Part shown: piece by piece, positions 17,690 to 26,161 of the stretch | Layout of the letters: the number at the start of each line of letters is the position of its first letter | Position numbering within the stretch: the stretch's first letter is position 1 | NCBI RefSeq assembly: GCF_000470315.2 | Contig: NZ_CBRF02000001.1 | Coordinates: 1-64,000 of the forward strand | Direction: 5' to 3' | Length of the DNA stretch: 64,000 nucleotides | From: Psychromonas sp. SP041 | GTDB lineage: Bacteria > Pseudomonadota > Gammaproteobacteria > Enterobacterales > Psychromonadaceae | Notes under the pieces: model-generated | The model's database searches: none | The model's input: only the letters and a program-made list of their open reading frames with translations | Told to the model about the DNA's origin: nothing | Position numbers and translations under genes: made by a program

Positions 17690-17710
17690 AACCTCTTAGT
17701 TGAGGTTTTT
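17690..17710 (+). terminator. terminator of the rdgC operon
   Basis: The stem AACCTC/GAGGTT with a 6-nt loop is followed by a run of T. Confidence 0.7.
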
Positions 17711-17744
17711 ATTTGTCCATAGTTACTGTTTTAGTGATATTAAG

Positions 17745-17773
17745 TGGACAGTCTTAGGACCTAAATATATACT
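17745..17773 (+). promoter_or_regulatory. promoter of the secretin operon
   Basis: TGGACA (17745-17750) and TATACT (17768-17773) are 17 bp apart, 43 bp before the first gene of the pilus cluster. Confidence 0.5.
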
Positions 17774-17815
17774 TTTTACCCTTTATGCTTAATTTAAATA
17801 AACGGAATAGATTTG

Positions 17816-18205
17816 ATGAAATCGTTATTGGTTGTATTTTCGGGGTTTTTATTGATGGGGGGAAGTGTTGTCGCATCAACAATTGATGATAATCCTTTTT
17901 TAAAACCCTCTGAAAGAATTATTTTAACTGAAGAAGAAAAAAATCCTGAGCTTAATGAAGATTGTCATGAGTTTAATGACGCATGTAGGGAAGCTATGTT
18001 AAATAGCCTGATGGTGGAATTAGAAAGAGAAGCTGTGCTTAAGCTTCCAGCACACTTACAGCCAGAAGTATTAGGAAAGTGGACTCGAAACCAGGTCGAA
18101 GAATCGGAGTACAAAGGCGAAACTAATGGAATTAAGATTTATTATAACAATAAACTTAAGCAATATATTTATCTTGATCTGTCAAAGGCAAAATCTAAGG
18201 GTTGA
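17816..18205 (+). CDS. exported protein at the head of the pilus operon
   Basis: About 129 residues with a clear signal peptide (lysine, hydrophobic stretch, cleavage probably after VVAS near residue 20), followed by an acidic, Glu-rich mature part containing two cysteines (DCHEFNDAC) that could pair. It has no recognised family. By position it matches the small exported protein (PilM-like) that precedes the secretin in R64-type thin pilus operons, but I see no sequence proof. Its stop codon is 2 bp before the secretin start. ATG 17816 is taken over TTG 17813. Confidence 0.6.
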   Translation: MKSLLVVFSGFLLMGGSVVASTIDDNPFLKPSERIILTEEEKNPELNEDCHEFNDACREAMLNSLMVELEREAVLKLPAHLQPEVLGKWTRNQVEESEYKGETNGIKIYYNNKLKQYIYLDLSKAKSKG

Positions 18206-18207
18206 TA

Positions 18208-19740
18208 ATGAGTTTTAAATTTAAAAAAACATTGATTGCAGGATCAATTTTAATGTCTTTATTAAGCGGGTGTACATCTACCGTAATACCTAAAGATATT
18301 GACAAAGAATATGATGACTCGCTCAACAGCGATAAGTTGATAGAAGAATGGCAAAATTTAGAGCCTGCAATAACTTATGTGAATGACAGGTCTGACATAG
18401 TTCTGGAGCATCCAGGCGAAATTCCACAAGATGTGTATGATATTGAATTCTCAAGTGCAGCATCTGGAAACGCAACGATATCTAGCCTGGTTGGTCTACT
18501 CAAGCCACTTGGCGTTTTCTTGTCAATTCCAAACGAATCCATTGGTAACAAGCCATTGGTTATGTTTGAGTTCGAAGGAAAACTAGGTGATTATTTGCTA
18601 GCGCTTGGTTCTTCGTATGAGATAAGTTTCAATTGGCATAGAGGTAATATTATCTCGATAGATTCATCATCTACGTATATGGTCAGAATACCTCAAAACA
18701 AAGATCTTGCTACTGCGATTAAGAAGAACTTAGTTTCACTTGGTGCAAAAAACGCAGATATGTCACTACAAGCAGGATTAATAAGCTATAGCTCTGACTA
18801 CAAGAGCCAGCAGCGAATTAGAGCGTTCATGAAATTTATTTCGGAGAATTCAGCGCTTGTTTCAATGCAGGTAGCAGTATTGACGGTATCGTTAGATAAA
18901 AGCACATCGACAGGTATAGACTGGAGTGAGTTGAGTTTTGGTCTCGGCAAAGCTTCTGTATACCAAACAGTATCGGGCATCGATATTGACTCGTCTGACG
19001 ATGACGATGACGACGATGATGATGATGACGACGATGACGATGACGACGACTCAGTTGAAGCCTCTGACTTTCTTATGACGGGTTCAGGTGTGAGCAACCT
19101 TAATTCAATGACTAGCGTTGGTGGTAATAGTTCATCAGTGTTTATTTCTAACAACAACTTTTCCGTAAGTGCTGTTATTGATTACCTTAGCAGTTATGGT
19201 AATACTAAGACCAATCAAAGTGTCATAATGAAAACCATTTCAGGAAGAGATGTTGAGCTTAAGTCAGCAACAACAGTCCCTTATATTAGCTCAGTAGGCC
19301 TTACAACTTCTAGTGATTCAGATACATCATTGGGAACTGCAGACATTGAGACAGTAGATGTTGGCTTGAACCTACTATTGTCCCCGTACTATCAAGATTC
19401 AAACTCAACAGTCACGATTGATGTTGAGCTAAAATTGAGTGCACTTATGTCTTGGTATACATTGTCTGCAGGAGACCAGTTAGGCTCACTTACCTATCCA
19501 GAAGTTCAAGAGCAGGAGTTTACCGATTTAATCAGATTAAAAGCCGGCGACACTGCAATTATAGGTGGAATTACTTATGATAAAAGAGCTGATGATATTG
19601 ATACTCCTTATTTCCTAGAGAATATTGGTGGAGGACATCAAGAACTTGATGTAACTAAAACGGCAATGATTATAATGATTAGGCCTTCTATAGTAGTGCT
19701 GAAGCCTATGGAAGCGGATTCTGTTAAAGTTTTGAACTAG
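18208..19740 (+). CDS. type IVb pilus lipoprotein secretin (PilN/BfpB-like)
   Basis: A 510-residue outer-membrane lipoprotein. The lipobox LLSGC places the lipidated Cys at residue 22. Residues about 85-230 form N-terminal secretin domains. Residues about 340-490 are the secretin core: VPYISSVGL, VDVGLNLLLSPYY, then LIRLKAGDTAIIGGITYDKR. It should form the ring through which the pilus leaves the cell. Odd feature: a run of 18 Asp codons (18997-19050) inserted before the core, within a 27-residue region almost free of other residues. It lies in a four-gene operon ended by the terminator at 21003. A lipoprotein secretin is characteristic of R64, Bfp and Tcp pili rather than type IVa. Confidence 0.85.
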   Translation: MSFKFKKTLIAGSILMSLLSGCTSTVIPKDIDKEYDDSLNSDKLIEEWQNLEPAITYVNDRSDIVLEHPGEIPQDVYDIEFSSAASGNATISSLVGLLKPLGVFLSIPNESIGNKPLVMFEFEGKLGDYLLALGSSYEISFNWHRGNIISIDSSSTYMVRIPQNKDLATAIKKNLVSLGAKNADMSLQAGLISYSSDYKSQQRIRAFMKFISENSALVSMQVAVLTVSLDKSTSTGIDWSELSFGLGKASVYQTVSGIDIDSSDDDDDDDDDDDDDDDDDDSVEASDFLMTGSGVSNLNSMTSVGGNSSSVFISNNNFSVSAVIDYLSSYGNTKTNQSVIMKTISGRDVELKSATTVPYISSVGLTTSSDSDTSLGTADIETVDVGLNLLLSPYYQDSNSTVTIDVELKLSALMSWYTLSAGDQLGSLTYPEVQEQEFTDLIRLKAGDTAIIGGITYDKRADDIDTPYFLENIGGGHQELDVTKTAMIIMIRPSIVVLKPMEADSVKVLN

Positions 19741-19752
19741 TAAGGCTGCTTA

Positions 19753-20607
19753 ATGAGTAAAGAGAAAATGCAAGAAAATGTCGAATTAAAGCCGGTAGAA
19801 AGCGATGCAAAGAAAGGCTTAAAAAAAACCAAGCCTTTCTTCAGCTTCATGAGAAAGAAGTCAGAGAACAAGCCCATTCTTTTACCGGATAACTTGCTTT
19901 TAGGGTTTCAAAGAGGTGTTTCTAAGCAAGACCTTCTTGTTTACCTGAGAAGTAAGTCGATGGAGATCGGAGACCCCGAATTAGCTAAAGTTCAGATCAT
20001 CAAAAAGGACGGGGGTTTTTACTGGGAAATTCACGACTCAGGCAGTGGACATGGTGTGCTTCAAGATGTTTTACTTAACTTAGAGACAAAGCCACTTGTA
20101 AATATTCAAACCTCAAGAAAGATAGTTCAGGTTGTTTTAGGTAAAAACGATGAAGGCTTATCAAGTGCATTGTTAACGGAGAGATCACAAGAGGCTGCTA
20201 CTCCTGAAATTAAATATAAAGATAAGATGTTCAGCATTAATAGCAAAGGAACCGGGCTTTTTGTATTTAGTATCGTTTTCGCGTCATTGGGTGTGCTAAG
20301 TCTGTTCCTTTCTGTATTGTTTAAGTATGGAATTCTAAATCAAGAAAATAAGTCTAGTGCTTATGTTCAAACAAGGGTTCCATATGAAAAAATAAGCGAG
20401 TTAAAAGAAATCCTTTTAAATGAGCAATTAGTCGCCTCTGGTACTTATGCAAAAAAAATAGCTTTATCTTCAGATAAAACTAGTTTTTTAATTAGCACGG
20501 GAAAGGAATCTCCAGTTGAAGTGTCTAGCGGAGTAGAGGGTCAAGATGAAGTGGCTGCACTTGCTAAAGAGCTTGGAATAAATGAAAAAGAGGTCGGCAT
20601 AAAATGA
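19753..20607 (+). CDS. bitopic inner-membrane pilus assembly protein candidate
   Basis: 284 residues with a cytoplasmic basic N-terminal part (Lys-rich, about 1-45), a globular stretch to about 165, one membrane segment near 168-195 (FVFSIVFASLGVLSLFLSVLF) and a periplasmic tail. No family is recognised. The topology and place after the secretin fit PilO- or TcpD/BfpC-like alignment proteins of type IVb systems. It begins 12 bp after the secretin and overlaps the next gene by 4 bp. Confidence 0.6.
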   Translation: MSKEKMQENVELKPVESDAKKGLKKTKPFFSFMRKKSENKPILLPDNLLLGFQRGVSKQDLLVYLRSKSMEIGDPELAKVQIIKKDGGFYWEIHDSGSGHGVLQDVLLNLETKPLVNIQTSRKIVQVVLGKNDEGLSSALLTERSQEAATPEIKYKDKMFSINSKGTGLFVFSIVFASLGVLSLFLSVLFKYGILNQENKSSAYVQTRVPYEKISELKEILLNEQLVASGTYAKKIALSSDKTSFLISTGKESPVEVSSGVEGQDEVAALAKELGINEKEVGIK

Positions 20608-20984
20608 ATTACATGTCTAAGAGTGTAAAGCTGGCAATTAGCTATAGTCTTATTGTGATTGGCATAGCAGGAATGTGCGGATCTGGTTATATCTACCTTA
20701 AGCCTCTTAAGGATGAGGATACTGCAAAAACTAAAAAAAACTTAATTTCTGAGTGCAAGTCATCATCTAAAAGGTATGGACATACTGTTGTGCAGATTGG
20801 TGACAATATAGACTTTATTTCTAATGGTGTTAGTGACTGGAGCGAGAGGCTTTCTTCCATGTCGCTTATTGCCCTTCAGTGCAAAGGGTTCAAAATAGAG
20901 GAGTTTTGTATGGGGACGGAATGTAAGGACTCAAGAAATAAAGACTTTTCAGGAATTTACATGCAACTTAAATATAACCAGTGA
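20604..20984 (+). CDS. small membrane-anchored pilus protein candidate
   Basis: 126 residues with an N-terminal membrane anchor (about 8-33) and a periplasmic domain with four cysteines that could form two disulfides (near residues 51, 92, 101 and 106). The ATG overlaps the previous stop codon (ATGA). The position and size fit a PilP-like component. No domain is recognised. A strong terminator follows. Confidence 0.6.
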   Translation: MNYMSKSVKLAISYSLIVIGIAGMCGSGYIYLKPLKDEDTAKTKKNLISECKSSSKRYGHTVVQIGDNIDFISNGVSDWSERLSSMSLIALQCKGFKIEEFCMGTECKDSRNKDFSGIYMQLKYNQ

Positions 20985-21002
20985 ATTTAGTTAAATTTAA
21001 AG

Positions 21003-21036
21003 AAAAAAGCCGCTATTAATTAGTGGCTTTTTTTTT
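21003..21036 (+). terminator. terminator of the secretin operon
   Basis: AAGCCGCTA pairs with TAGTGGCTT (one G-T pair), and a run of nine or more T follows. Confidence 0.85.
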
Positions 21037-21133
21037 ATTTGTTTTGTTCCTATTTATTTAAATTTATTTGAAAATAAATTCCCTTAAAACATCGGAAGTT
21101 AGGTTTTTTGTGCCTTTTTTTTTAATTTAGCTA

Positions 21134-21162
21134 TTGCCACTAAGCTCTTAAATACGTATATT
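21134..21162 (+). promoter_or_regulatory. pilin gene promoter
   Basis: TTGCCA (21134-21139) and TATATT (21157-21162) are 17 bp apart. Transcription from here would give a leader of about 250 nt before the pilin gene. Confidence 0.55.
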
Positions 21163-21190
21163 AATTGCATACCCAGTGAGGCAGAGGGTT

Positions 21191-21415
21191 AGAGAGAGTT
21201 ATTGATAACTTCTCTCTTAAAAGCTCGCAACAATTAAAACTTTCCAAAGAGAAAGTATGGTGAAATTGATTTTGAATATTTCATATAGTCGATTTGGCAC
21301 ATGAATATACATGTGTTTAAGCCAAGAGGAATAGTCCTCTCATAATTATAATAATAATAATAATAATAAATATAATTATAAATAATAATAATAATAATAA
21401 TAATAATATTCGGAG
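21191..21415 (+). promoter_or_regulatory. structured pilin leader with TAA/AAT repeats
   Basis: The leader holds an imperfect 12-bp hairpin (21191-21217, GTTAT/ATAAC core plus AG/CT arms), a perfect 6-bp hairpin AGAGGA/TCCTCT (21325-21340) and two trinucleotide repeat tracts (about 21347-21370 and 21379-21408). CGGAG (21411-21415) is the ribosome binding site, 6 bp from the ATG. Post-transcriptional control or mRNA stabilisation of a highly expressed pilin is plausible. The repeats are outside the coding region, so slippage would alter spacing and not reading frame. Confidence 0.5.
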
Positions 21416-21421
21416 CATTCA

Positions 21422-21931
21422 ATGTTTAACTTAATCGTAACTCTTATCGCAATCGGCCTTGGCGCAATCGTAACAATCAACACTGTATTCTTTGGTGGTG
21501 ACTCTTACTCAGAAGGTTCAACAGAAGCAATCGCAACTGCATACATTAACCAAGCTCAGCAAGTTAAAGGTAGTTTCACTCTTTATAAAGCGAAGTACGG
21601 CGCAGATGCAACTGATATTGATGCATTGATCGATGCTGATTACTTAGCAACATCTCCTCAAACTCCTGCTGGCGGTTCTTGGGCTCTTGCAAGTGATGGT
21701 GTTGATGATGTTATCGGTACTGTTTCTGAAATTGCAACAAACAGTGATGACGGCATCAGTGAAGAAGTTTGTGAACGTATCAATGAAAACGGTGGTGAAA
21801 TTGTAGAATGTGGTTCTGTAACAGCTACTAGCACAACGTTTGATGATACTGTTGCAGCGACATTCACTGCTGGTGATGTAACTTATGATGAAGCGACTAC
21901 TTCTTACGCCGCTGTAGTAGTTGTGCGTTAA
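21422..21931 (+). CDS. major pilin candidate without a leader peptide
   Basis: 169 residues. The N-terminus is hydrophobic from residue 2 (MFNLIVTLIAIGLGAIVTIN), then an Ala/Gln helix (AIATAYINQAQQVKGSFTLYKAKYG), then an acidic, Thr/Ala/Val-rich globular tail with two Cys (near 119 and 128) forming the usual C-terminal disulfide loop. This is the architecture of type IV pilins. The usual basic leader ending in Gly before the helix is absent, and an in-frame TAA five codons upstream rules out a longer start. The gene has its own promoter and very strong terminator and regular, GC-richer codon use, signs of high expression. It is probably the major subunit. Confidence 0.7.
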   Translation: MFNLIVTLIAIGLGAIVTINTVFFGGDSYSEGSTEAIATAYINQAQQVKGSFTLYKAKYGADATDIDALIDADYLATSPQTPAGGSWALASDGVDDVIGTVSEIATNSDDGISEEVCERINENGGEIVECGSVTATSTTFDDTVAATFTAGDVTYDEATTSYAAVVVVR

Positions 21932-21956
21932 TCAGTAGTTTTATTGCAGTAAGATT

Positions 21957-21990
21957 TGGCCAACCTCTTTGAGGTTGGCCATTTTTTTTT
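21957..21990 (+). terminator. strong terminator of the pilin gene
   Basis: A perfect 11-bp stem TGGCCAACCTC/GAGGTTGGCCA with a 3-nt loop is followed by nine T. Confidence 0.92.
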
Positions 21991-22032
21991 GCTTAAAAAA
22001 GGAGAGCACAGATACAAGAGCACCTAATAATA

Positions 22033-22061
22033 TTGGCCGTTAAATTAATTAGTGTTATAGT
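22033..22061 (+). promoter_or_regulatory. promoter of the minor pilin / ATPase operon
   Basis: TTGGCC (22033-22038) and TATAGT (22056-22061) are 17 bp apart, 28 bp before the first gene. Confidence 0.5.
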
Positions 22062-22089
22062 ATGTGAAAATTAATTAAGGTTGTTTATC

Positions 22090-22332
22090 ATGAAGTTTGC
22101 AAGTTCTCTATTTGGCGCAATGAATTCCAAGGTGGGTTCATATTTTGACTATCTTTTTGTATTAGTTGCCATCGGCTACAGTGTGTATGGTTTTTCGATA
22201 TCCCAGGAAGCTCCTGACTTTTGGGATTGGGCTAATCTATTTTCAATTCCCGCTGCTATTCTGTTTTTATTTTATAAGCCCTCTGTACTGCTAGGAAAGA
22301 CTCTTGGAGTCAAAGAAAAGAAAAGGAAGTAA
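22090..22332 (+). CDS. small membrane protein in the pilus cluster
   Basis: 80 residues with two membrane segments (about 18-36 and 47-66) and a basic tail. ATG 22090 is chosen because AAGG lies 9 bp upstream; TTG 22081 is the alternative. It is the first gene of the operon that carries the minor pilins, ATPase and platform protein. No family is recognised. Confidence 0.55.
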   Translation: MKFASSLFGAMNSKVGSYFDYLFVLVAIGYSVYGFSISQEAPDFWDWANLFSIPAAILFLFYKPSVLLGKTLGVKEKKRK

Positions 22333-22334
22333 TA

Positions 22335-22799
22335 ATGGGGAACCTGATACTGACATTCATTGGTCTTCTGGTGTTTACTTATTCCTGCTTTGCCGGAATA
22401 GGCTACATAAAAATAAGTGTATTTTATGAGATGATTGAAGAATACAAAATGAAGTCAGCGATCTCAATTGCCTCAACTTCAGTTTCCACTTTCGACCTAA
22501 TATACTCAGAGTTTCCTGAATCACTATCGGAACTTACCGATGGTGATTATATGGAGGAAAACCTAGCTTTTTCAACAAACACATTAATTTATGAGTTTAG
22601 CTCAGATAGCGATTCTAAATTTTATTTTTGTTTCGGCGGTGAATCGGTAACAGAGTTTGAATACTTAGCATATGCAGAGCTCGCTGCTAATTATTACGAT
22701 GGTAAATTGTCGATGGTCTCGGATTGCGATACTGGGAGTGCAGATGAAACACCTGTTGTATTTCCTGCCGAATTAACTTTTAGATTTGATTATAATTAA
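22335..22799 (+). CDS. minor pilin-like protein
   Basis: 154 residues. A hydrophobic N-terminal helix starting at residue 3 (NLILTFIGLLVFTYSCFAG) is followed by an amphipathic helix and a small globular domain with two cysteines (near 99 and 131). Gly2 could be a cleavage site, but as in the major pilin there is no basic leader. The layout is pilin-like and the surroundings are a pilus operon. It starts 2 bp after the previous stop. Confidence 0.55.
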   Translation: MGNLILTFIGLLVFTYSCFAGIGYIKISVFYEMIEEYKMKSAISIASTSVSTFDLIYSEFPESLSELTDGDYMEENLAFSTNTLIYEFSSDSDSKFYFCFGGESVTEFEYLAYAELAANYYDGKLSMVSDCDTGSADETPVVFPAELTFRFDYN

Positions 22800-22811
22800 A
22801 GGAACACCCCC

Positions 22812-24578
22812 ATGTTCGGTGTAATTCTAATTGGACTGATTATGTTAATAGTCCTCTCTGCTGGCTCATATTCTGTAATGATGTTGATGAGTAGCACAAA
22901 CAATCTTATTTCAGCACAAACTGAAATACAAAATCAGAATAAAATTGAAGTTTCTCTTAATCATGCCCTAAGGCCTTATGGTGATAGTAGGGTGCTTGTA
23001 GCTCCTGTTGATCTGACCTCTACCGTAGAATATGAAGATGAAAGTTACTTAACGATTCCTAGTGCTCTTGGGTTTAGCTCACTTAATTCATGGAAAATGC
23101 CTTATATATACTGCCCAGTTTCTGGGGATTCTGAAGAAATATCTAGTGCTTCTTCATCAGAAGATGTTTCTTATGGAGAGAATTCGTACAGCGTCGTTAC
23201 TTTTGATGACAATGTAGATGATGGGCTTGATTATGTTTTAGAGTCGAACTTAAGTTTGGCCGAAGATTTATCAGATAAGCACACCCTTGCAATCGTTATA
23301 TCCCCAAGATTCTCTACAGACATACCTTCTTGCTCAGACGTATACCTTAAAGACAATGGAAAGTACCGCTTTAACGAAGTTGATGGGAAGAATTATTCTG
23401 GAATTATTACAGTTATTTCGAGAGATGAGTCGGTTAACTTCATGGGCATATCAAACTTTGTTTTAGATTTGAGTGATTTTGATTCGGACGCTTCATTTGA
23501 TGCCTTAACTTCAAGTTGGGAATCTATGAAACCCCTTAGATACCTGGTCGACCTTGATGATGGAAATACGAGATCAATAACAGAAAGTCTTACATTCGAA
23601 AATAATACTCCTTCATTGGATAAGACAATCGTAATTGAAAATTCAGGAAGTGCTACTTCCTCGATTACTTCGAGCGATGAAGTTACTTTGACATTTAAAA
23701 ACATGGTCGTCGATTTGTCGAACGTATCTTTTTCTAGTGAAATATCTTTAGTCTTTGAAGGATCTAAAATCACATTCGATGACGTTGATATATCAGGCAA
23801 GGTTAGTTTTATTAATTCTAAACTAAATGTTGTTTCAAGCAGTAGCATATCAGGTACTTCTTCATCGGGGATTTTAACGGTTCAGAATTCTGAAATAAAC
23901 CAAGACTCAAGCTCTTTTACAGTAAGTAATAGTGCGAGTTATGAGGCAGTTGTATTAACTAATTCAAATTGGTTCGTTTCCAATGGTGATTTAAGTATTA
24001 GCTCTGCTTCTGGAGATGGTGATGATGTATTTGACCTAAGAGAAGGGTCTTCATTAGTTTTGAGTGATGGAGCAAGCCTTGCTTTCTCTGGTACGTCAGG
24101 AAAAGCAGATTCGTTTTTAAGTGTTGACGGAAGTTCTAGTTTTTCGCTTGATGACTCCAAGGTATCTGCTAGTGGCTCCTCTGACGCTTTTATTGATCTC
24201 AAAGGAACTATGTCTGGAAGTGATTCTACCGTGGTTACCTATGGATCCCTTAGCTATGGGGTTTATGTGAACTCTGGAATCTTGAAGTTATTTTCAGTTA
24301 GTTGGAGCAAGAGTTCTTCAGTTCAAGTTGGGCTTTATTTAAAAAATGGAGCGGTCTTAACTCTTCAGGATTCTCAGTTGGGTACAAGTTCAAGCGGTTT
24401 TGTTGTTGGTGTAAAAGATGTGTCGGCATCATCCGTATTTGGAACCGATTCTAATATTTATGCAACAACATGTTTAAGTGGTTATCTATTTGATGAGTTA
24501 TCAAGCAGCAGTGAATCTACCCCAGAAGAGGATAGTACTCAAGAGTCTGCCAATAGAAGTGAATGGGAATGTGATTAA
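22812..24578 (+). CDS. large pilin-like protein with beta-helix body, tip adhesin candidate
   Basis: 588 residues. The N-terminus is pilin-like (hydrophobic helix about 4-25, then a polar helix), which would let it join the pilus. Residues about 270-540 are a long series of short, Ser/Asp/Val/Leu-rich strands separated by turns (for example FENNTPSLDKTIVIENSGSA, then VSFINSKLNVVSSSSISG), the pattern of a right-handed beta-helix as in adhesins. Four Cys lie in the N- and C-terminal parts. Comparable genes in R64-type systems (PilV) encode the tip adhesin that recognises recipients. Composition is strongly Ser-rich. The stop overlaps the ATPase start by 1 bp. Confidence 0.6.
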   Translation: MFGVILIGLIMLIVLSAGSYSVMMLMSSTNNLISAQTEIQNQNKIEVSLNHALRPYGDSRVLVAPVDLTSTVEYEDESYLTIPSALGFSSLNSWKMPYIYCPVSGDSEEISSASSSEDVSYGENSYSVVTFDDNVDDGLDYVLESNLSLAEDLSDKHTLAIVISPRFSTDIPSCSDVYLKDNGKYRFNEVDGKNYSGIITVISRDESVNFMGISNFVLDLSDFDSDASFDALTSSWESMKPLRYLVDLDDGNTRSITESLTFENNTPSLDKTIVIENSGSATSSITSSDEVTLTFKNMVVDLSNVSFSSEISLVFEGSKITFDDVDISGKVSFINSKLNVVSSSSISGTSSSGILTVQNSEINQDSSSFTVSNSASYEAVVLTNSNWFVSNGDLSISSASGDGDDVFDLREGSSLVLSDGASLAFSGTSGKADSFLSVDGSSSFSLDDSKVSASGSSDAFIDLKGTMSGSDSTVVTYGSLSYGVYVNSGILKLFSVSWSKSSSVQVGLYLKNGAVLTLQDSQLGTSSSGFVVGVKDVSASSVFGTDSNIYATTCLSGYLFDELSSSSESTPEEDSTQESANRSEWECD

Positions 24579-26161
24579 TGAGTTATGAAAATATGACGAT
24601 AGATGAAAGAATTGAAAGCTATCTAATCGAAAAAGGGATGGTTAATAAATTCGCAATAGAGGCCTCAAAAAGAGAGATAGAGGTAACTGGTGGAAAGCTT
24701 AGTGACTCACTGGTTAGAAATAGTTTTGTTAATCAGGAACACATAGTTGAAGCCGTTCTTAAGGTTACTGATGCTAATCTAATGAGCGAAGAGAAAATAG
24801 TTGAGCATATACCGCTGCAACTATTCAAAGATTACCATTTTAAGGTTGCTGCAGAAACAATAAAAGATGTCTTTATTTCTACAACGGGCGATGAGTTTAG
24901 ATTAGCTAAAGTTATTAAAGAATATTATCCCGAACAATCTATTGTTTTTACCCCTGCAAACCCAGAAATGATTGATAATTATATTGCAAAAATAGAGATG
25001 ATTCATGACTCTGATGCATCTGATCTTGAGAATTTAATTAGAAGAGGTATTTCCCTGTCTGCCTCGGATATTCATATACTCCAAAGGGAGTCAACTTACA
25101 CCGTTTTTTATAGAATAGATGGTGTCGCTAGGCATGATAAAGAGGGGAAGCTTAAAGATTATTTAAGTATTTCAGCTCGAATTAAAGATAGATCATCTAT
25201 GGATATGGCTGAAAAGAGAATACCCATGGATGGTGGATTTGATGTTGAGCACAATGGTCGAAAGATTTCTCTTCGAGTCGCTTCTGTTCCATTAACAAGC
25301 GAAAAAGAAAGTATCGTTATACGAATTATTGACCCAGAAAAATCTAACATTCCGCTTGGTGCACTAGGCATTACGGATGTAGCTAAATGGAGAAGAGGCT
25401 CAAGACGCCTAGAAGGTCTAAACCTTATTTGTGGAATGACCGGATCAGGAAAAACGACAACCCTTTCATCTACAATGAGAGAGCTTGATAGATTTGGCAA
25501 GGTAATTTATACGGCGGAAGATCCTGTTGAGCACAAAATCCCTTTTATTAGGCAACTAAACATTAATAATGACGTTGGCCTGGATTTTAATAGGGCATTA
25601 AAAGCATTTATGCGAGCGGATCCCGACATCATTATTCTTGGAGAAATTCGTGATGAAGAAACAGCTAGAAATGCTATTAAAGCGGCAGAAACTGGGCATC
25701 TTGTGTTCGCAACAATGCATACCGGTTCGATACTTGGATCAGTGAATAGACTACGTGACTTAGGCGTTCCATTATTTCAGTTGAAGACTGTTATACGTTC
25801 AGTTCTTGCACAGCAGTTAATACGTCTTGAGTGCGTTGCTTGTGATGGATTGGTTACTGAAAACAAAGAAGACTCTTGTCATATCTGTGGTGGCTCTGGC
25901 TATAAAGGCAGAACAATTGTATCAGAATGCCATTATTTTAAAGATGAGAAAGAGGTTGGCGATATTATGGAGAATAGGGAAGTAAAGTGGCCAACAATTC
26001 TTGAGGATGCTTTCAGTAAAGTATTAAGCGGTAAAACTAATGTAGGTGAATTAATCAGGATATTTGGTCCAGATGCAGAGGACATTATGAATGAAAGAAA
26101 AGAAGAATTAGAAAGCCTGGGACTGGTAGATAAAGTGGGTATTTCAAATGAAAACATTTAA
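24578..26161 (+). CDS. type IV pilus assembly ATPase (PilB/GspE family)
   Basis: 527 residues. The N-terminal 110 residues resemble a GspE/MshE N-domain. The core has the Walker A GMTGSGKTTT near 286-295, Asp-box AEDPVE near 315, Walker B IIILGEIRDEETA near 350 and His-box HLVFATMHTGS near 375. The tetracysteine zinc motif (CVACDG, then CHICGGSGYKGR near 419-445) is typical of extension ATPases. It powers pilus extension from the cytoplasm together with the platform protein that follows, with which it overlaps by 14 bp. No retraction ATPase (PilT) is seen nearby. Confidence 0.92.
   Translation: MSYENMTIDERIESYLIEKGMVNKFAIEASKREIEVTGGKLSDSLVRNSFVNQEHIVEAVLKVTDANLMSEEKIVEHIPLQLFKDYHFKVAAETIKDVFISTTGDEFRLAKVIKEYYPEQSIVFTPANPEMIDNYIAKIEMIHDSDASDLENLIRRGISLSASDIHILQRESTYTVFYRIDGVARHDKEGKLKDYLSISARIKDRSSMDMAEKRIPMDGGFDVEHNGRKISLRVASVPLTSEKESIVIRIIDPEKSNIPLGALGITDVAKWRRGSRRLEGLNLICGMTGSGKTTTLSSTMRELDRFGKVIYTAEDPVEHKIPFIRQLNINNDVGLDFNRALKAFMRADPDIIILGEIRDEETARNAIKAAETGHLVFATMHTGSILGSVNRLRDLGVPLFQLKTVIRSVLAQQLIRLECVACDGLVTENKEDSCHICGGSGYKGRTIVSECHYFKDEKEVGDIMENREVKWPTILEDAFSKVLSGKTNVGELIRIFGPDAEDIMNERKEELESLGLVDKVGISNENI

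Noticed and set aside
18798-19157. Minus-strand open frame encoding a poly-serine run
   Set aside because: It is the antisense reading of the Asp-codon tract in the secretin gene.
21234-21422. Minus-strand open frame rich in Ile and Tyr upstream of the pilin
   Set aside because: It arises from the TAA/AAT repeats of the pilin leader and has no coding signature.
23393-23848. 151-codon minus-strand open frame inside the beta-helix gene
   Set aside because: It is antisense to a long gene with a good start and operon context and lacks a ribosome binding site.
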